Shown: positions 1 through 7,328, counted from the first letter of the stretch. The stretch: 9,682 nt of DNA from Gammaproteobacteria bacterium (GCA_030431185.1 JAUIJO010000115.1:1-9682), one strand, 5' to 3'. The notes: generated by a model from the sequence alone, not told the origin. Translations and numbers: made by a program.

Positions 1-787
1 CGATCAGGACCAGGTCACCGTCGCGCACCGGGCCGTTGTTGGCCACGTAGTGCAGGATGCAGGCGTTCGCGCCGGCGCCGACGATGCTGCCGTACGCCGG
101 CATCGCATCGTGGGCGCGGAACACCCGCTCGACCTCGGCCTGCAATTCGTACTCGTGCATGCCCGGGCGCACCGCCCGCATGGCAGCGGCGTGCGCCTGG
201 ACGCTGATGTCGCTGGCGCGCTGCATCAGGCGGAGCTCGTCGCGATCCTTGAACAGCCGCATCTCGTCCAGCAGGTGGCCCAGCTCCAGGAACTCGTGCG
301 GGGGCTGCGCGCCGTGGCGCACCTGCGCACGCACGCGGTTGAGCCAGCCGATCAGCTTGAGGTCGAAGTCCTGGTCGCGACCGAAGTGGTAGTAGACGCG
401 GGTGCGGCCCTCCAGCAGGCCGGGCAGGATGTCGTCGAGGTCGGTGATCGGGTACGCATCGTCGAAGCCGAACCGCTCGATGGCGCCTTCGGTCCCGTGG
501 CGCGGCCCGTCCCAGCCTTCCCGCTCGGGGTCGCGCTCGCGGCAGAACAGCAGGCTCTCGCCATGCGCGCGGCCCGGCACCAGGACCAGCACCGCCTCGG
601 GCTCGGGAAAGCCACTGAGATACCAGAAATCGGAGTCCTGGCGATACGGGTAGGCGGTATCGCGGCTGCGCACCCGTTCGGCCGCCGCGGGCAGGACGAG
701 GATGGCATCGCGCCCGGTCATCCGCATCAACTGGCGGCGACGTCGGACATGGTTGCGATTGGGCGTGGCAAGGGCTCGCAGGGGCAT
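1..787 (-). CDS. pepP: Xaa-Pro aminopeptidase PepP (aminopeptidase P), 3' part cut by window edge
   Basis: Cytosolic metallopeptidase of the M24B family that removes an N-terminal residue when proline is second. Only the first 262 codons are inside the window; the family is about 440 residues long. The aminopeptidase-P N-terminal domain spans roughly residues 1-155, with the typical block YPYRQDSDFWYLSGFPEPEA near residues 46-65. The pita-bread catalytic domain starts near residue 175 (EMRLFK, then RPGMHEYELQAEVE). The conserved catalytic-site histidine is H246 in CILHYVANN. The reading frame stops at DGDLVLI, one codon before the first expected metal-binding aspartate (D260 in E. coli numbering), so all five metal ligands lie outside and activity cannot be judged. 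The ATG at 785-787 is preceded by GGAA with 8-base spacing. It follows ygfB by 80 bases on the same strand, the usual arrangement. Family identity is secure from strong remembered similarity to E. coli PepP. Confidence 0.96.
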   Translation of the reverse strand, partial: MPLRALATPNRNHVRRRRQLMRMTGRDAILVLPAAAERVRSRDTAYPYRQDSDFWYLSGFPEPEAVLVLVPGRAHGESLLFCRERDPEREGWDGPRHGTEGAIERFGFDDAYPITDLDDILPGLLEGRTRVYYHFGRDQDFDLKLIGWLNRVRAQVRHGAQPPHEFLELGHLLDEMRLFKDRDELRLMQRASDISVQAHAAAMRAVRPGMHEYELQAEVERVFRAHDAMPAYGSIVGAGANACILHYVANNGPVRDGDLVLI

Positions 788-867
788 GGGATCGGTTCCG
801 CGGCTGGCGCCCGGGGACAGGCCGGGCGGGCAGGGCCACCGCGTGCGCTGCCCGTCGGCGCGTGGGG

Positions 868-1422
868 TCAGTTGAGTCGCTGGCGGTGCTGGGCGGCCAG
901 TACGCAGTCGCCATGCAGCAGGAGTGCTGCCACGCGGACGAACTCCTCGATCTCCACCAGCGCTTCCTCGTCGGCGTCGTCGCCGTCTTCCTGGGGTTGC
1001 GCGCGCGCGAGCCGGGCCAGGTCGGCCAGGGCCTCCTGGCCTTCTTCCGACAGCGGGTCCTGCGCACCCACGGCAAGGCCGAATGCGCCGACGAAGCCGT
1101 GGCACCACTCGAACAGCGCGCCGCTCCGCGTCTCCAGCGACGTGTCGCTGTCGGGCAGCAACAGGTCGAAGCCGAAGCCACGGTCGGCCAACTGGGCGGC
1201 GGTCACGCTGGCCAGCGCCTGCAGGCTGGAGTCCGCATCCGGCACGGGCGCGGCGGGGTCGGCCAGCACGGCGCCGAGCCAATCGGGCTTGAGCACGCCA
1301 CCCCCCGCCAGCCAGCCGCACAGGCCGCCATGGAGTTCGGAGCCGGAAACGCCCAGGGACAGCCGGCGGACGTCGGCCTCGACGGCGGTGAGCTCGGGCA
1401 GCTCGTTGGAAGGGTCCGTCAC
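868..1422 (-). CDS. ygfB: YgfB/YecA (UPF0149) family protein
   Basis: A 184-residue soluble all-helical protein of the UPF0149 family (YgfB is about 190 residues). Family signatures are visible: SELHGGLCGWL at residues 28-38, ALFEWCHGFVGAFG at 102-115, and an acidic helix DEEALVEIEEFVRVAALLLH at 151-170. There is no signal peptide or membrane segment. The start is GTG (1420-1422). The upstream ATG is out of frame and stops after four codons, so GTG is the best choice; the ribosome site is weak (GAG about 6 bases upstream). It lies immediately before pepP, a conserved pairing in gammaproteobacteria. The molecular function is not settled in general. In Pseudomonas aeruginosa YgfB is reported to influence ampDh3 expression and beta-lactam resistance; whether that applies here is unknown. 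The YecA metal-binding SEC-C tail is absent. Confidence 0.92.
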   Translation of the reverse strand: MTDPSNELPELTAVEADVRRLSLGVSGSELHGGLCGWLAGGGVLKPDWLGAVLADPAAPVPDADSSLQALASVTAAQLADRGFGFDLLLPDSDTSLETRSGALFEWCHGFVGAFGLAVGAQDPLSEEGQEALADLARLARAQPQEDGDDADEEALVEIEEFVRVAALLLHGDCVLAAQHRQRLN

Positions 1423-1455
1423 GGGCAGCTCATTACGTTACTGACAGGTAGGCGA

Positions 1456-1464
1456 AGTGTAACA
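1456..1464 (-). promoter_or_regulatory. Candidate extended -10 promoter for ygfB-pepP
   Basis: Read on the minus strand, this is TG-T-TACACT, an extended -10 element matching the TATAAT consensus at four of six positions plus the upstream TG. Transcription would start near 1449, giving a leader of about 27 bases before the GTG of ygfB. No convincing -35 element is visible 16-18 bases upstream, as is typical for extended -10 promoters. This is inference from sequence only. Confidence 0.35.
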
Positions 1465-1487
1465 AGCCGGGGGACACGACCGGTCGA

Positions 1488-1517
1488 TTGGCGTCGAGCA
1501 GGCTGCCTGCCTACACT
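1488..1517 (+). promoter_or_regulatory. Candidate sigma70-type promoter for the c-di-GMP receptor gene
   Basis: TTGGCG at 1488-1493 and TACACT at 1512-1517 are separated by 18 bases, each matching its consensus at four of six positions. The predicted start point near 1524 leaves a leader of about 32 bases before the ATG at 1556, with AAGG at 1541-1544 as a possible, rather distant, ribosome site. The same TACACT hexamer serves as the candidate -10 on the opposite strand about 50 bases away, so this would be a divergent promoter region. Confidence 0.4.
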
Positions 1518-1555
1518 CGCTTCACCGACTCCTCACAGACAAGGTCTTCCACCAG

Positions 1556-4500
1556 ATGCCAGACCGGCCGCCGCGCGCGAAGGGCTCCACGAACGGATGC
1601 GAAGCCTTGCCGGCGGCAAGGGCGACGACCCGCGCCGCCCGACGCCTGGCCGGCGTGCTGCTGGCGCTGGCCGCGCTGCTGGCCGCGCCGCTCCACGCAA
1701 GCGTCCGGGACTACTATTTCACACCGCTGGGCAGCGACCGCGGCCTGGCCCAGAACACCGTCCGCAGCCTGGTCCAGGATCCCCAGGGCTTCGTCTGGGT
1801 GGGCACCTATGGCGGGCTCCACCGCTACGACGGGCGCCGCTTCCAGTTGTTCCAGCACGACCCGCGCGATCCTGCCAGCCTTCCCGACAGCTACATCACC
1901 GCACTGGCGGTGTCGGACGAACGGAACCTCTGGATCGGCACCTATTCCGAATACGTGGCGCGCCTGGACCTGTCCAGCGGCGAGATCCAGCGCTTCGACG
2001 GCGATGCCGGCAGGCAGAGCCGCGCGCAGCGGCAGGTCAGGGCGCTGCTGCCCCGCTCCGGACAGCTGTGGATCGCCACCGGGACAGGCCTCGAGCGCCT
2101 GGAGCCATCGACCGGCACCCGCACCCCCATCCTGATGTTCGACAGCGCCCAGCTGGCCGGCTCGCCCCTGCAGTCGCTGGTCGGCGACCGGAGCGGCAAC
2201 GTCTGGTACGGCAATGGGCTGGGGCTGTTCAAGGTCGCCCCAGGCGGCGACGTCGTGCGGGTGGGCGAAGCGGGTCCCACCCTGAGCCTCGCGCTGGATC
2301 ACCAGGGACGGGTGCTGGTCGGGCGCCAGGACGGCCTCTACGTGCTTGGCGACAGCGGCGACACCCTGCGCCGGGCGTGGCCGCTGCAGGCGCCCCCGCC
2401 CAACGAGGGCCTGCAGGTACGGGCCATCGTCGAAACACCGGACCGGCACCTGTGGTTGTCGATCGCGGACAGGGGCCTCGTACGCTTCGACCCCTCCACG
2501 GGCCGTTCCGAATCGATCCGGGAAGATCCCCTGGTGCCGGCGAGCCTGCCGGAAAGCAACATCAACACCCTGCTGGTCGATGGCGGTGGCATGTTGTGGG
2601 CGGGCGGCTCTTTCCGGGGCGTGTCGGTCACCGACCCCAAGGGGACGCGGTTCCGCTACATCTTCGACCGCTCCGGCGGCGACGAGCACCGCATGGTCGC
2701 CCACAACAGCATCCGCGCCGTCCACGAAGACGCGGATGGCCAGTTGTGGCTGGCCACCGACGACACCGGGTTCTACCGCTACGACATCGCGGCGGACAGT
2801 TTCGAGTACTGGAGGGACGCACTCCTCGCCGCATTCCCCGACAGTCCGACCCCGCCCCGCATCCTGGCGATCAGCGATGCCGGCCATGGCCGCATGTGGC
2901 TGGCGACCAACGAAGGGCTGGTCCGCTTCGACCCGAAAGAGGGCACGTTCGAACGCGACATGCTGGGGACCTACGCGGGTACTCAGTTGCGCAGCGTCCT
3001 GGTCGACAGCCACGGCGACCTGTGGCTGGGCACGCAGAACATCGGCCTGCTGCACATGCGCCGCGACGGGGGCCGCGTCGTCAACTACAGCCATCGCGAC
3101 GACGACCCGCGCCAGCTCGCGAACGGGAGCGTCCATGCCCTGCTCGAGGACCGTAAGGGTCGCATCTGGATCGGCACCGGCGACGGGCTGAGCCTGCTCG
3201 ACCCGGCGACGGGCCAGTTGCGTCATTTCCGCCATGGGCTCAACGCCCCCGACAGCCTGTCGGGCAACCTGATCCGCGCCCTCCACATGGATGCCCAGGG
3301 CACGATCTGGGTCGGCACCCGGTCCGGCCTGAGCCGGGTCAGGGAAGACGAGGATGGCACGATCCGCTTCGACCACCCCTTGGCCGCCAGCCTCGCCGAC
3401 CAGCCCGTGCCGATGGTGTTCTCGATTGGGGAAAGCCGTAGCGGCGAACTCTGGCTGGGCACCGACGGCGGACTGCTCCGCTTCAATCCGCGCACGGGCA
3501 CGACGCACGGGTATGGCCTGGCCGATGGCCTGCAGGACCTGGAGTTCAACGGGGGCGCCTATACGCGCCTGCGCGATGGCCGGCTGGCCTTCGGTGGCGT
3601 GCGCGGGCTCAACCTGTTCATGCCGGAAGCCATCCAGTCCTCGGACTTCGTCGCCCCCCTGCGCCTGCTCTCGGCCCGCATCGGCACGGAGTCCCCCAGC
3701 GACGGCGCCACGATGTGGCAGACCCAGGCGATCGACGTGGCGGGGGACACCGACCTGCTGCGCCTGCGCATCGGCGCGCTCGACTACTCCCCCGCGGTCA
3801 ACACCCGTTATCGCTACATGATGGAGGGGTTCGACCGCGACTGGATCGACAACGGCGGCCAGACCAACATCACCTACACCCGGCTGCCGCCGGGGCGCTA
3901 TACCTTCCGTGCCCAGGCGACCAACCGCGACGGCGCCTGGAGCGCCTCCGAGCTGCGCCTGCCGGTCCATGTCGCCCCTCCCCTGTGGCGGCACCCCGCC
4001 ACCCTGACCCTCATCTGCCTGGCGAGCCTGCTGGCCGCCGGCGTACTGGGCTGGCGCTGGCGCCAGTCGCGGCGCCGCGAACAGGGCTGGTTCGACCAGA
4101 TCCGCGAACGCGAGGAGCGCCTCAAACTCGCGCTGTGGGCCTCCGGGGAGCAGTTCTGGGACTACGACCTCGGCAATCGCCAACTGCACTGGATGCGGGT
4201 CTACGACCAGGATGGCACGGCGCCACAGATCAGCACGCAGACCCAGGTCAATGCCACGCACGAGATCCACGACGAGGACCTCGAACGCGTGGCCACGCAG
4301 CTGCGCAGGCACCTGCGTGGCGACACCGCCCTGTTCCTGTCCGAGCACCGCTCGCGCCGGCCGGACGGCAGCTGGGCGTGGATGCGCACCCGCGGGCGGG
4401 TGGTCGAGCGCGACGCCCAGGGCCGTGCCGTCCGCGTGGCGGGTACCGCGCGCGACATCACCACCAACCGCAGCGCCGAACGCGAACGCCGCATCGCCAG

Positions 4501-6196
4501 CGAGGTGCTGCGCAGCATGGCCGAGGCGGTGGCCGTCTTCGACCGGGAGTTCCACTTCATCTCGGTCAATCCCGCCTTCGAGCGGATGACGGGGTATCCG
4601 GGCGCGGAAGTGATCGGGCGTCCGACCAGCCTGCTCGACAGTCAACAGCACGACCCGGCGTTCTACCAGCACATGCGCCACGAACTCGAGCGCAACGGGC
4701 GCTGGTCCGGCGAGATCTGGCAGCAGCGCAAGGACGGCAACGAGTTCCTGTGCGCGCTCCAGAGCACCGCCGTCCACGAGGCGGGTGGACAGGCCGGCAA
4801 CTACGTGGCGGTACTGGCCGACATCACCGACCAGAAGCGTGCCGAACAGGAACTGCGCTACCTGGCCAACTACGACACCCTCACCAGCCTGCCCAACCGC
4901 GCCCTGCTCTCGGAACGGCTCTCGCGGGCGATCGTCCGCGCGCGGCGGAACGGTCGCAAGATCGCCGTCCTGTTCCTCGACCTGGACCGCTTCAAGGACA
5001 TCAACGACTCCCTCGGCCACGCCGCCGGCGACCGCATCCTGCGCGCCGCCGCCAACCGGCTGCAGCAGACCGTCGGCCCCGCCCACACGGTCGCACGGCT
5101 GGGGGGCGACGAGTTCACCGTGGTGCTGGAGGACATCGACAGCGTGGAGGATGCAGAAGGCATCGCCCGCGAGCTGCTCGATGCGTTCGAATCGGCCCTG
5201 GATTTCGACGAGCGCCACGACGTCTCGATATCGCCCTCGATCGGCATCGCCCTCTACCCGGACCACGCGCAGGTCCCCACCGACCTGCTCAAGCACGCCG
5301 ACACCGCCATGTACCAGGCCAAGGCGGCCGGACGTCGCACGTTCATGCGCTACCACGAGACAATGGACGTGGAGATCCGTCGCCGCGCGACGATCACGGC
5401 GGCATTGCGCAAGGTGCTGGAGCGCGGCGAACTGCAACTCGTCTACCAGCCGCAGCTTTCGCTGGGCGAACAGGCGATCACCGGCGTCGAGGCCCTGCTG
5501 CGCTGGAACAGCGAGGAACACGGCCCCATCTCGCCCGCCCAGTTCATCCCGCTCGCCGAGGAGACCGGCCTGATCCTCGAGATCGGCGAGTGGGTCCTGC
5601 GCGAAGCCAGCACCCGCCTCATGCAGTGGCGCCAGGAGGGGATCACCGGACTGACGATGGCGGTCAACGTGTCCGCCCTGCAGTTGCTCCGCGGCGACCT
5701 CCCCGACGTGCTGGAGCGGGTCCTGCGCGAAACCGGCATCCCGCCGCAGCACCTGGAGCTCGAGCTCACCGAAAGCGTCATCATGGCCAACGCGGAACAG
5801 ACCGCGACCACCCTGCGCGCGCTGCGCGACCTGGGCGTGGGCCTGGCCGTGGACGACTTCGGCACCGGCTACTCCTCGCTGGCCTACCTCAAGCGGCTGC
5901 CCCTGACGTCGCTGAAGATCGACAAGGAATTCATCGACGACCTCAGCGAGGATTCCGACGACGCCGCCATCACCAGCACGATCATCACCATGGCCCACTC
6001 GCTCGGGCTCAACGTGGTGGCCGAGGGCGTGGAGGAGACCGCGCAGATGGAGTTCCTTCGCGACCACGCCTGCGACGAGATCCAGGGCTACTGGCTGGCC
6101 CGCCCCCTCGATGCCGACGCCTGCGCACGGTTCCTGCGCGAGTGGGAGGGCGACGCACCCGCGGGCGCCCTCGAGGGTGCACGGCACGCGCATTGA
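1556..6196 (+). CDS. Periplasmic-propeller sensor with PAS-PAS-GGDEF-EAL (bifunctional c-di-GMP enzyme candidate)
   Basis: A 1546-residue inner-membrane receptor. Order: long basic N-region, then signal peptide ending near A48 (LLAAPLHA); 14 two-component-regulator propeller (Reg_prop) repeats, about 78-691; Y_Y_Y domain about 740-805; one transmembrane helix about 815-834; PAS about 855-971; second PAS about 980-1093; GGDEF about 1098-1265; EAL about 1275-1535. The GGDEF domain has an intact RLGGDEF (1181-1187), with D1142, N1150 and D1159, so cyclase activity is likely. The RxxD inhibitory site is replaced by GPAH (1174-1177). The EAL domain keeps EALLRW (E1312), NVSALQL (N1371), ELTES, DDFGTGYSSL (D1433, D1434), K1454, E1490 and QGYW, so phosphodiesterase activity is also likely. 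It lacks the histidine kinase and AraC regulator parts of Bacteroides relatives. The propeller probably senses an extracytoplasmic ligand (unknown). No partner gene is adjacent. Architecture is sure; the balance of the two activities is not. Confidence 0.95.
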   Translation: MPDRPPRAKGSTNGCEALPAARATTRAARRLAGVLLALAALLAAPLHASVRDYYFTPLGSDRGLAQNTVRSLVQDPQGFVWVGTYGGLHRYDGRRFQLFQHDPRDPASLPDSYITALAVSDERNLWIGTYSEYVARLDLSSGEIQRFDGDAGRQSRAQRQVRALLPRSGQLWIATGTGLERLEPSTGTRTPILMFDSAQLAGSPLQSLVGDRSGNVWYGNGLGLFKVAPGGDVVRVGEAGPTLSLALDHQGRVLVGRQDGLYVLGDSGDTLRRAWPLQAPPPNEGLQVRAIVETPDRHLWLSIADRGLVRFDPSTGRSESIREDPLVPASLPESNINTLLVDGGGMLWAGGSFRGVSVTDPKGTRFRYIFDRSGGDEHRMVAHNSIRAVHEDADGQLWLATDDTGFYRYDIAADSFEYWRDALLAAFPDSPTPPRILAISDAGHGRMWLATNEGLVRFDPKEGTFERDMLGTYAGTQLRSVLVDSHGDLWLGTQNIGLLHMRRDGGRVVNYSHRDDDPRQLANGSVHALLEDRKGRIWIGTGDGLSLLDPATGQLRHFRHGLNAPDSLSGNLIRALHMDAQGTIWVGTRSGLSRVREDEDGTIRFDHPLAASLADQPVPMVFSIGESRSGELWLGTDGGLLRFNPRTGTTHGYGLADGLQDLEFNGGAYTRLRDGRLAFGGVRGLNLFMPEAIQSSDFVAPLRLLSARIGTESPSDGATMWQTQAIDVAGDTDLLRLRIGALDYSPAVNTRYRYMMEGFDRDWIDNGGQTNITYTRLPPGRYTFRAQATNRDGAWSASELRLPVHVAPPLWRHPATLTLICLASLLAAGVLGWRWRQSRRREQGWFDQIREREERLKLALWASGEQFWDYDLGNRQLHWMRVYDQDGTAPQISTQTQVNATHEIHDEDLERVATQLRRHLRGDTALFLSEHRSRRPDGSWAWMRTRGRVVERDAQGRAVRVAGTARDITTNRSAERERRIASEVLRSMAEAVAVFDREFHFISVNPAFERMTGYPGAEVIGRPTSLLDSQQHDPAFYQHMRHELERNGRWSGEIWQQRKDGNEFLCALQSTAVHEAGGQAGNYVAVLADITDQKRAEQELRYLANYDTLTSLPNRALLSERLSRAIVRARRNGRKIAVLFLDLDRFKDINDSLGHAAGDRILRAAANRLQQTVGPAHTVARLGGDEFTVVLEDIDSVEDAEGIARELLDAFESALDFDERHDVSISPSIGIALYPDHAQVPTDLLKHADTAMYQAKAAGRRTFMRYHETMDVEIRRRATITAALRKVLERGELQLVYQPQLSLGEQAITGVEALLRWNSEEHGPISPAQFIPLAEETGLILEIGEWVLREASTRLMQWRQEGITGLTMAVNVSALQLLRGDLPDVLERVLRETGIPPQHLELELTESVIMANAEQTATTLRALRDLGVGLAVDDFGTGYSSLAYLKRLPLTSLKIDKEFIDDLSEDSDDAAITSTIITMAHSLGLNVVAEGVEETAQMEFLRDHACDEIQGYWLARPLDADACARFLREWEGDAPAGALEGARHAH
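1787..3628 (+). repeat. Fourteen propeller-blade repeats within the receptor gene
   Basis: The encoded protein carries 14 copies of a degenerate blade signature of the form G-x-L-W-x-G-T-x-x-G-L-x-R-x-D, with centres near residues 80, 125, 171, 216, 253, 300, 347, 397, 447, 489, 537, 584, 632 and 677. Clear copies are GFVWVGTYGGLHRYD, GRMWLATNEGLVRFD, GRIWIGTGDGLSLLD and GELWLGTDGGLLRFN. Copies 4, 5, 7 and 14 are weaker. Spacing is about 37-50 residues. Fourteen blades fit two seven-bladed propellers followed by a Y_Y_Y domain, the known sensor layout of Bacteroides hybrid two-component systems. The blade count is by eye. Confidence 0.85.
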
Positions 6197-6206
6197 GCCG
6201 CCCATC

Positions 6207-6235
6207 TTGACCGCCCCCCGCGCGCTGCCTATCGT
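6207..6235 (+). promoter_or_regulatory. Strong candidate sigma70 promoter for the zapB-like gene, predicting a leaderless mRNA
   Basis: TTGACC (6207-6212, five of six consensus bases) and TATCGT (6230-6235, four of six) are separated by exactly 17 bases. Counting from the -10 places the start point at about 6242, which is the A of the ATG. There is no purine-rich ribosome site before this ATG, which agrees with a leaderless message. It lies only about 10 bases after the receptor stop codon, so the downstream genes need not depend on receptor transcription. Confidence 0.55.
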
Positions 6236-6241
6236 GCCGTG

Positions 6242-6463
6242 ATGGACCATGCCGATCTGCTTGCCCAACTCCAGGCCCTCGTCGCCCGCGTCGACACGCT
6301 GGCCGAGCGCACGCGGCGCCTCGGCGAGGAGAACCGGAGCCTGCGCCAGCAGCAGGAACAACTGGTCGGCGAGCGCTCCGCCCTACTGGCCAAGAACGAG
6401 CAGGCGCGGGTCAGGGTCGAAGCCATGATCGCGCGGCTCAAGTCCCTGGAGCAGCACACGTGA
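6242..6463 (+). CDS. TIGR02449 family coiled-coil protein (ZapB-like)
   Basis: A 73-residue protein, rich in Leu, Glu, Arg and Gln, with no Gly, Pro or aromatic run that would break a helix apart from one LGEEN; nearly the whole length reads as heptad coiled coil (LLAQLQALVARVDTLAERTRRL, continued by SLRQQQEQL and ALLAKNEQ). Size, composition and position directly before zapA match the small gammaproteobacterial family TIGR02449, often described as cell division protein ZapB-like; ZapB in E. coli bridges ZapA-FtsZ to MatP. The role in division is inferred from neighbours and fold, not shown. The ATG at 6242 is preferred to the GTG just before it at 6239 because a good promoter places the transcript start on this ATG. 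Coiled coils are easily misassigned, so the exact family name is less sure than the gene. Confidence 0.85.
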   Translation: MDHADLLAQLQALVARVDTLAERTRRLGEENRSLRQQQEQLVGERSALLAKNEQARVRVEAMIARLKSLEQHT

Positions 6464-6713
6464 TCCGCGGGCGGGGCCTTCCGCCGTCCAGCGCGGTGCC
6501 GACCGGCGTGGTGCCCGCGCCAGGCACGTCCTTTCCAGTCACGCTGCGGTCAAGGTCTTCGACCCAGTATGTCGGTCACACGGAAAGGCATCGGTACCCC
6601 CGCTGTCGACGCCCATCTCCCGGGATCCCCGGTCCGTCGAGCATCGACCCGCCTTCCACCATATTTCCTCGCATGGCGGCCCCCTTGCCCCCTTGCGATT
6701 CGCTGGGACCCTG
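6464..6713 (+). other. Gene-free gap between the zapB-like gene and zapA
   Basis: 250 bases with no convincing gene. Open frames here are short, rich in Pro, Ser and Arg, and overlap the real genes. Seen: inverted 7-base arms CCTTTCC (6530-6536) and GGAAAGG (6582-6588), and an AT-richer spot, CATATT, at 6660-6665, which could be a poor -10 but has no -35 at the right distance. No U-tract terminator was found, so readthrough from the zapB-like gene into zapA is possible. Confidence 0.5.
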
Positions 6714-7019
6714 ATGACACGCCCCAATACCCCGGTCAGCATCCGCCTGCTCGATCGCGAATACACCGTGGGCTGCGAGCCCGACGAGCGCGACAGCCTG
6801 CTCGAAGCCGCCAAGCTGCTTGATGGCAAGATGCGCGAGGTCCGGGGCGACAATCGCATGGCCGCGCTGGATCGCGTCGCGGTCCTGGCGGCGCTCAACC
6901 TGGCCCATGAGCTGCAGCAGTTGCGGGCCGAGGAAGGCCAGCGCGACCGCGAACTCGGACGCACCCTTGGCGAGCTGCACCGCAAGCTCGACAGCCTGCT
7001 CGACACCCCCCTCGACTGA
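6714..7019 (+). CDS. zapA: Cell division protein ZapA
   Basis: A 101-residue cytosolic protein that in the family binds FtsZ and bundles protofilaments to stabilise the Z-ring. The N-terminal FtsZ-binding head is PVSIRLLDREYTVGCEPDER (7-26), followed by the typical LLEAAKLLDGKMREVRG (29-45), a central ALDRVAVLAALNLAHEL (51-67) and a C-terminal coiled coil to LDSLLDTPLD. Length fits the family (about 100-110). The ATG at 6714 has GGGA at 6705-6708 with 5-base spacing; a longer frame from TTG at 6693 is rejected because the conserved head begins just after the ATG. The 6S RNA gene follows, the usual arrangement in gammaproteobacteria. No clear promoter of its own is visible. Confidence 0.95.
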   Translation: MTRPNTPVSIRLLDREYTVGCEPDERDSLLEAAKLLDGKMREVRGDNRMAALDRVAVLAALNLAHELQQLRAEEGQRDRELGRTLGELHRKLDSLLDTPLD

Positions 7020-7130
7020 GTCCATCCCCCGTCGCCGTGTCGCGGTCCGCCCCCGACGGGCGGCCGAAAGAAAGGTGAACGGGATCGCCCGCGCACCGAC
7101 AAGCGGCCACGCGAAACCCGCGGCGCGCGC

Positions 7131-7136
7131 TATACT
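7131..7136 (+). promoter_or_regulatory. -10 element for 6S RNA
   Basis: TATACT matches five of six consensus bases and lies at the right distance from the predicted 5' end of 6S RNA (start near 7143). The -35 region 17 bases upstream (CACGCG) is poor. A GC hairpin at 7047-7063 (CCGCCC and GGGCGG) without a U-tract sits between zapA and this promoter. Confidence 0.6.
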
Positions 7137-7142
7137 GCTGCC

Positions 7143-7328
7143 ACGTCCTCTGCTGTGGACGACGGCGTGCGCAAACATTCGCCTTGTCCCTTAATTGCGA
7201 CCGAGGGGGCGCAACGGATTCCCGGAGTGCAGGTCCGCCACGTAGCGGAAAGCCCGACGGTCTCCCAGCGTCCCCACTTGAACCCCGGGTTCAAGGTCGT
7301 TTCGCGCGCATCGCCATCGGCGGAGGAC
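7143..7328 (+). ncRNA. ssrS: 6S RNA
   Basis: About 186 bases, like E. coli 6S RNA (184). It binds the sigma70 RNA polymerase holoenzyme as a decoy open promoter and lowers housekeeping transcription in stationary phase. The closing stem pairs GTCCTCTGC (7145-7153) with GCGGAGGAC (7320-7328), with one G-U pair. Next inside, GGCGTGCGC (7164-7172) pairs with 7306-7315 around one bulged base. The 3' side of the central bubble carries the conserved hairpin CTTGAAC-CCCGG-GTTCAAG (7277-7295), nearly identical to the E. coli counterpart. An apical hairpin is at 7235-7248 (CCGC and GCGG). The bubble strand near 7183-7200 (TTGTCCCTTAATTGCGA) corresponds to the E. coli pRNA template. A short U-tract (7329-7332) follows the stem. 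Position between zapA and ygfA is the classical one, and the mature ends are probably made by processing of a longer ygfA-containing transcript. End positions are estimates. Confidence 0.88.

Noticed and set aside
862..3156. A 764-codon open frame on the plus strand over ygfB and the receptor start
   Set aside because: Arg-, Pro- and Gly-rich shadow in another frame of two well-supported genes; no domain or start signal.
3715..6210. An 831-codon plus-strand frame inside the receptor gene
   Set aside because: Shadow frame of Arg/Pro/Gly-rich composition; GGDEF and EAL motifs are all in the other frame.
1511..6361. A 1616-codon open frame on the minus strand across the whole receptor gene
   Set aside because: Its codons align exactly with the sense codons, so it stays open only because the receptor gene uses no TTA, CTA or TCA codon, as expected at very high GC. 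The encoded Gln-, His-, Ala- and Val-rich text has no recognisable domain, while the plus strand shows several complete domains.
6460..6714. An 84-codon frame filling the gap before zapA
   Set aside because: Pro/Ser/Arg-rich with no family likeness; starts by overlapping the zapB-like stop and ends by overlapping the zapA start, with no ribosome site.
7047..7063. GC hairpin after zapA considered as a terminator
   Set aside because: Only six base pairs with no following T-tract, so it is not supported as an intrinsic terminator.
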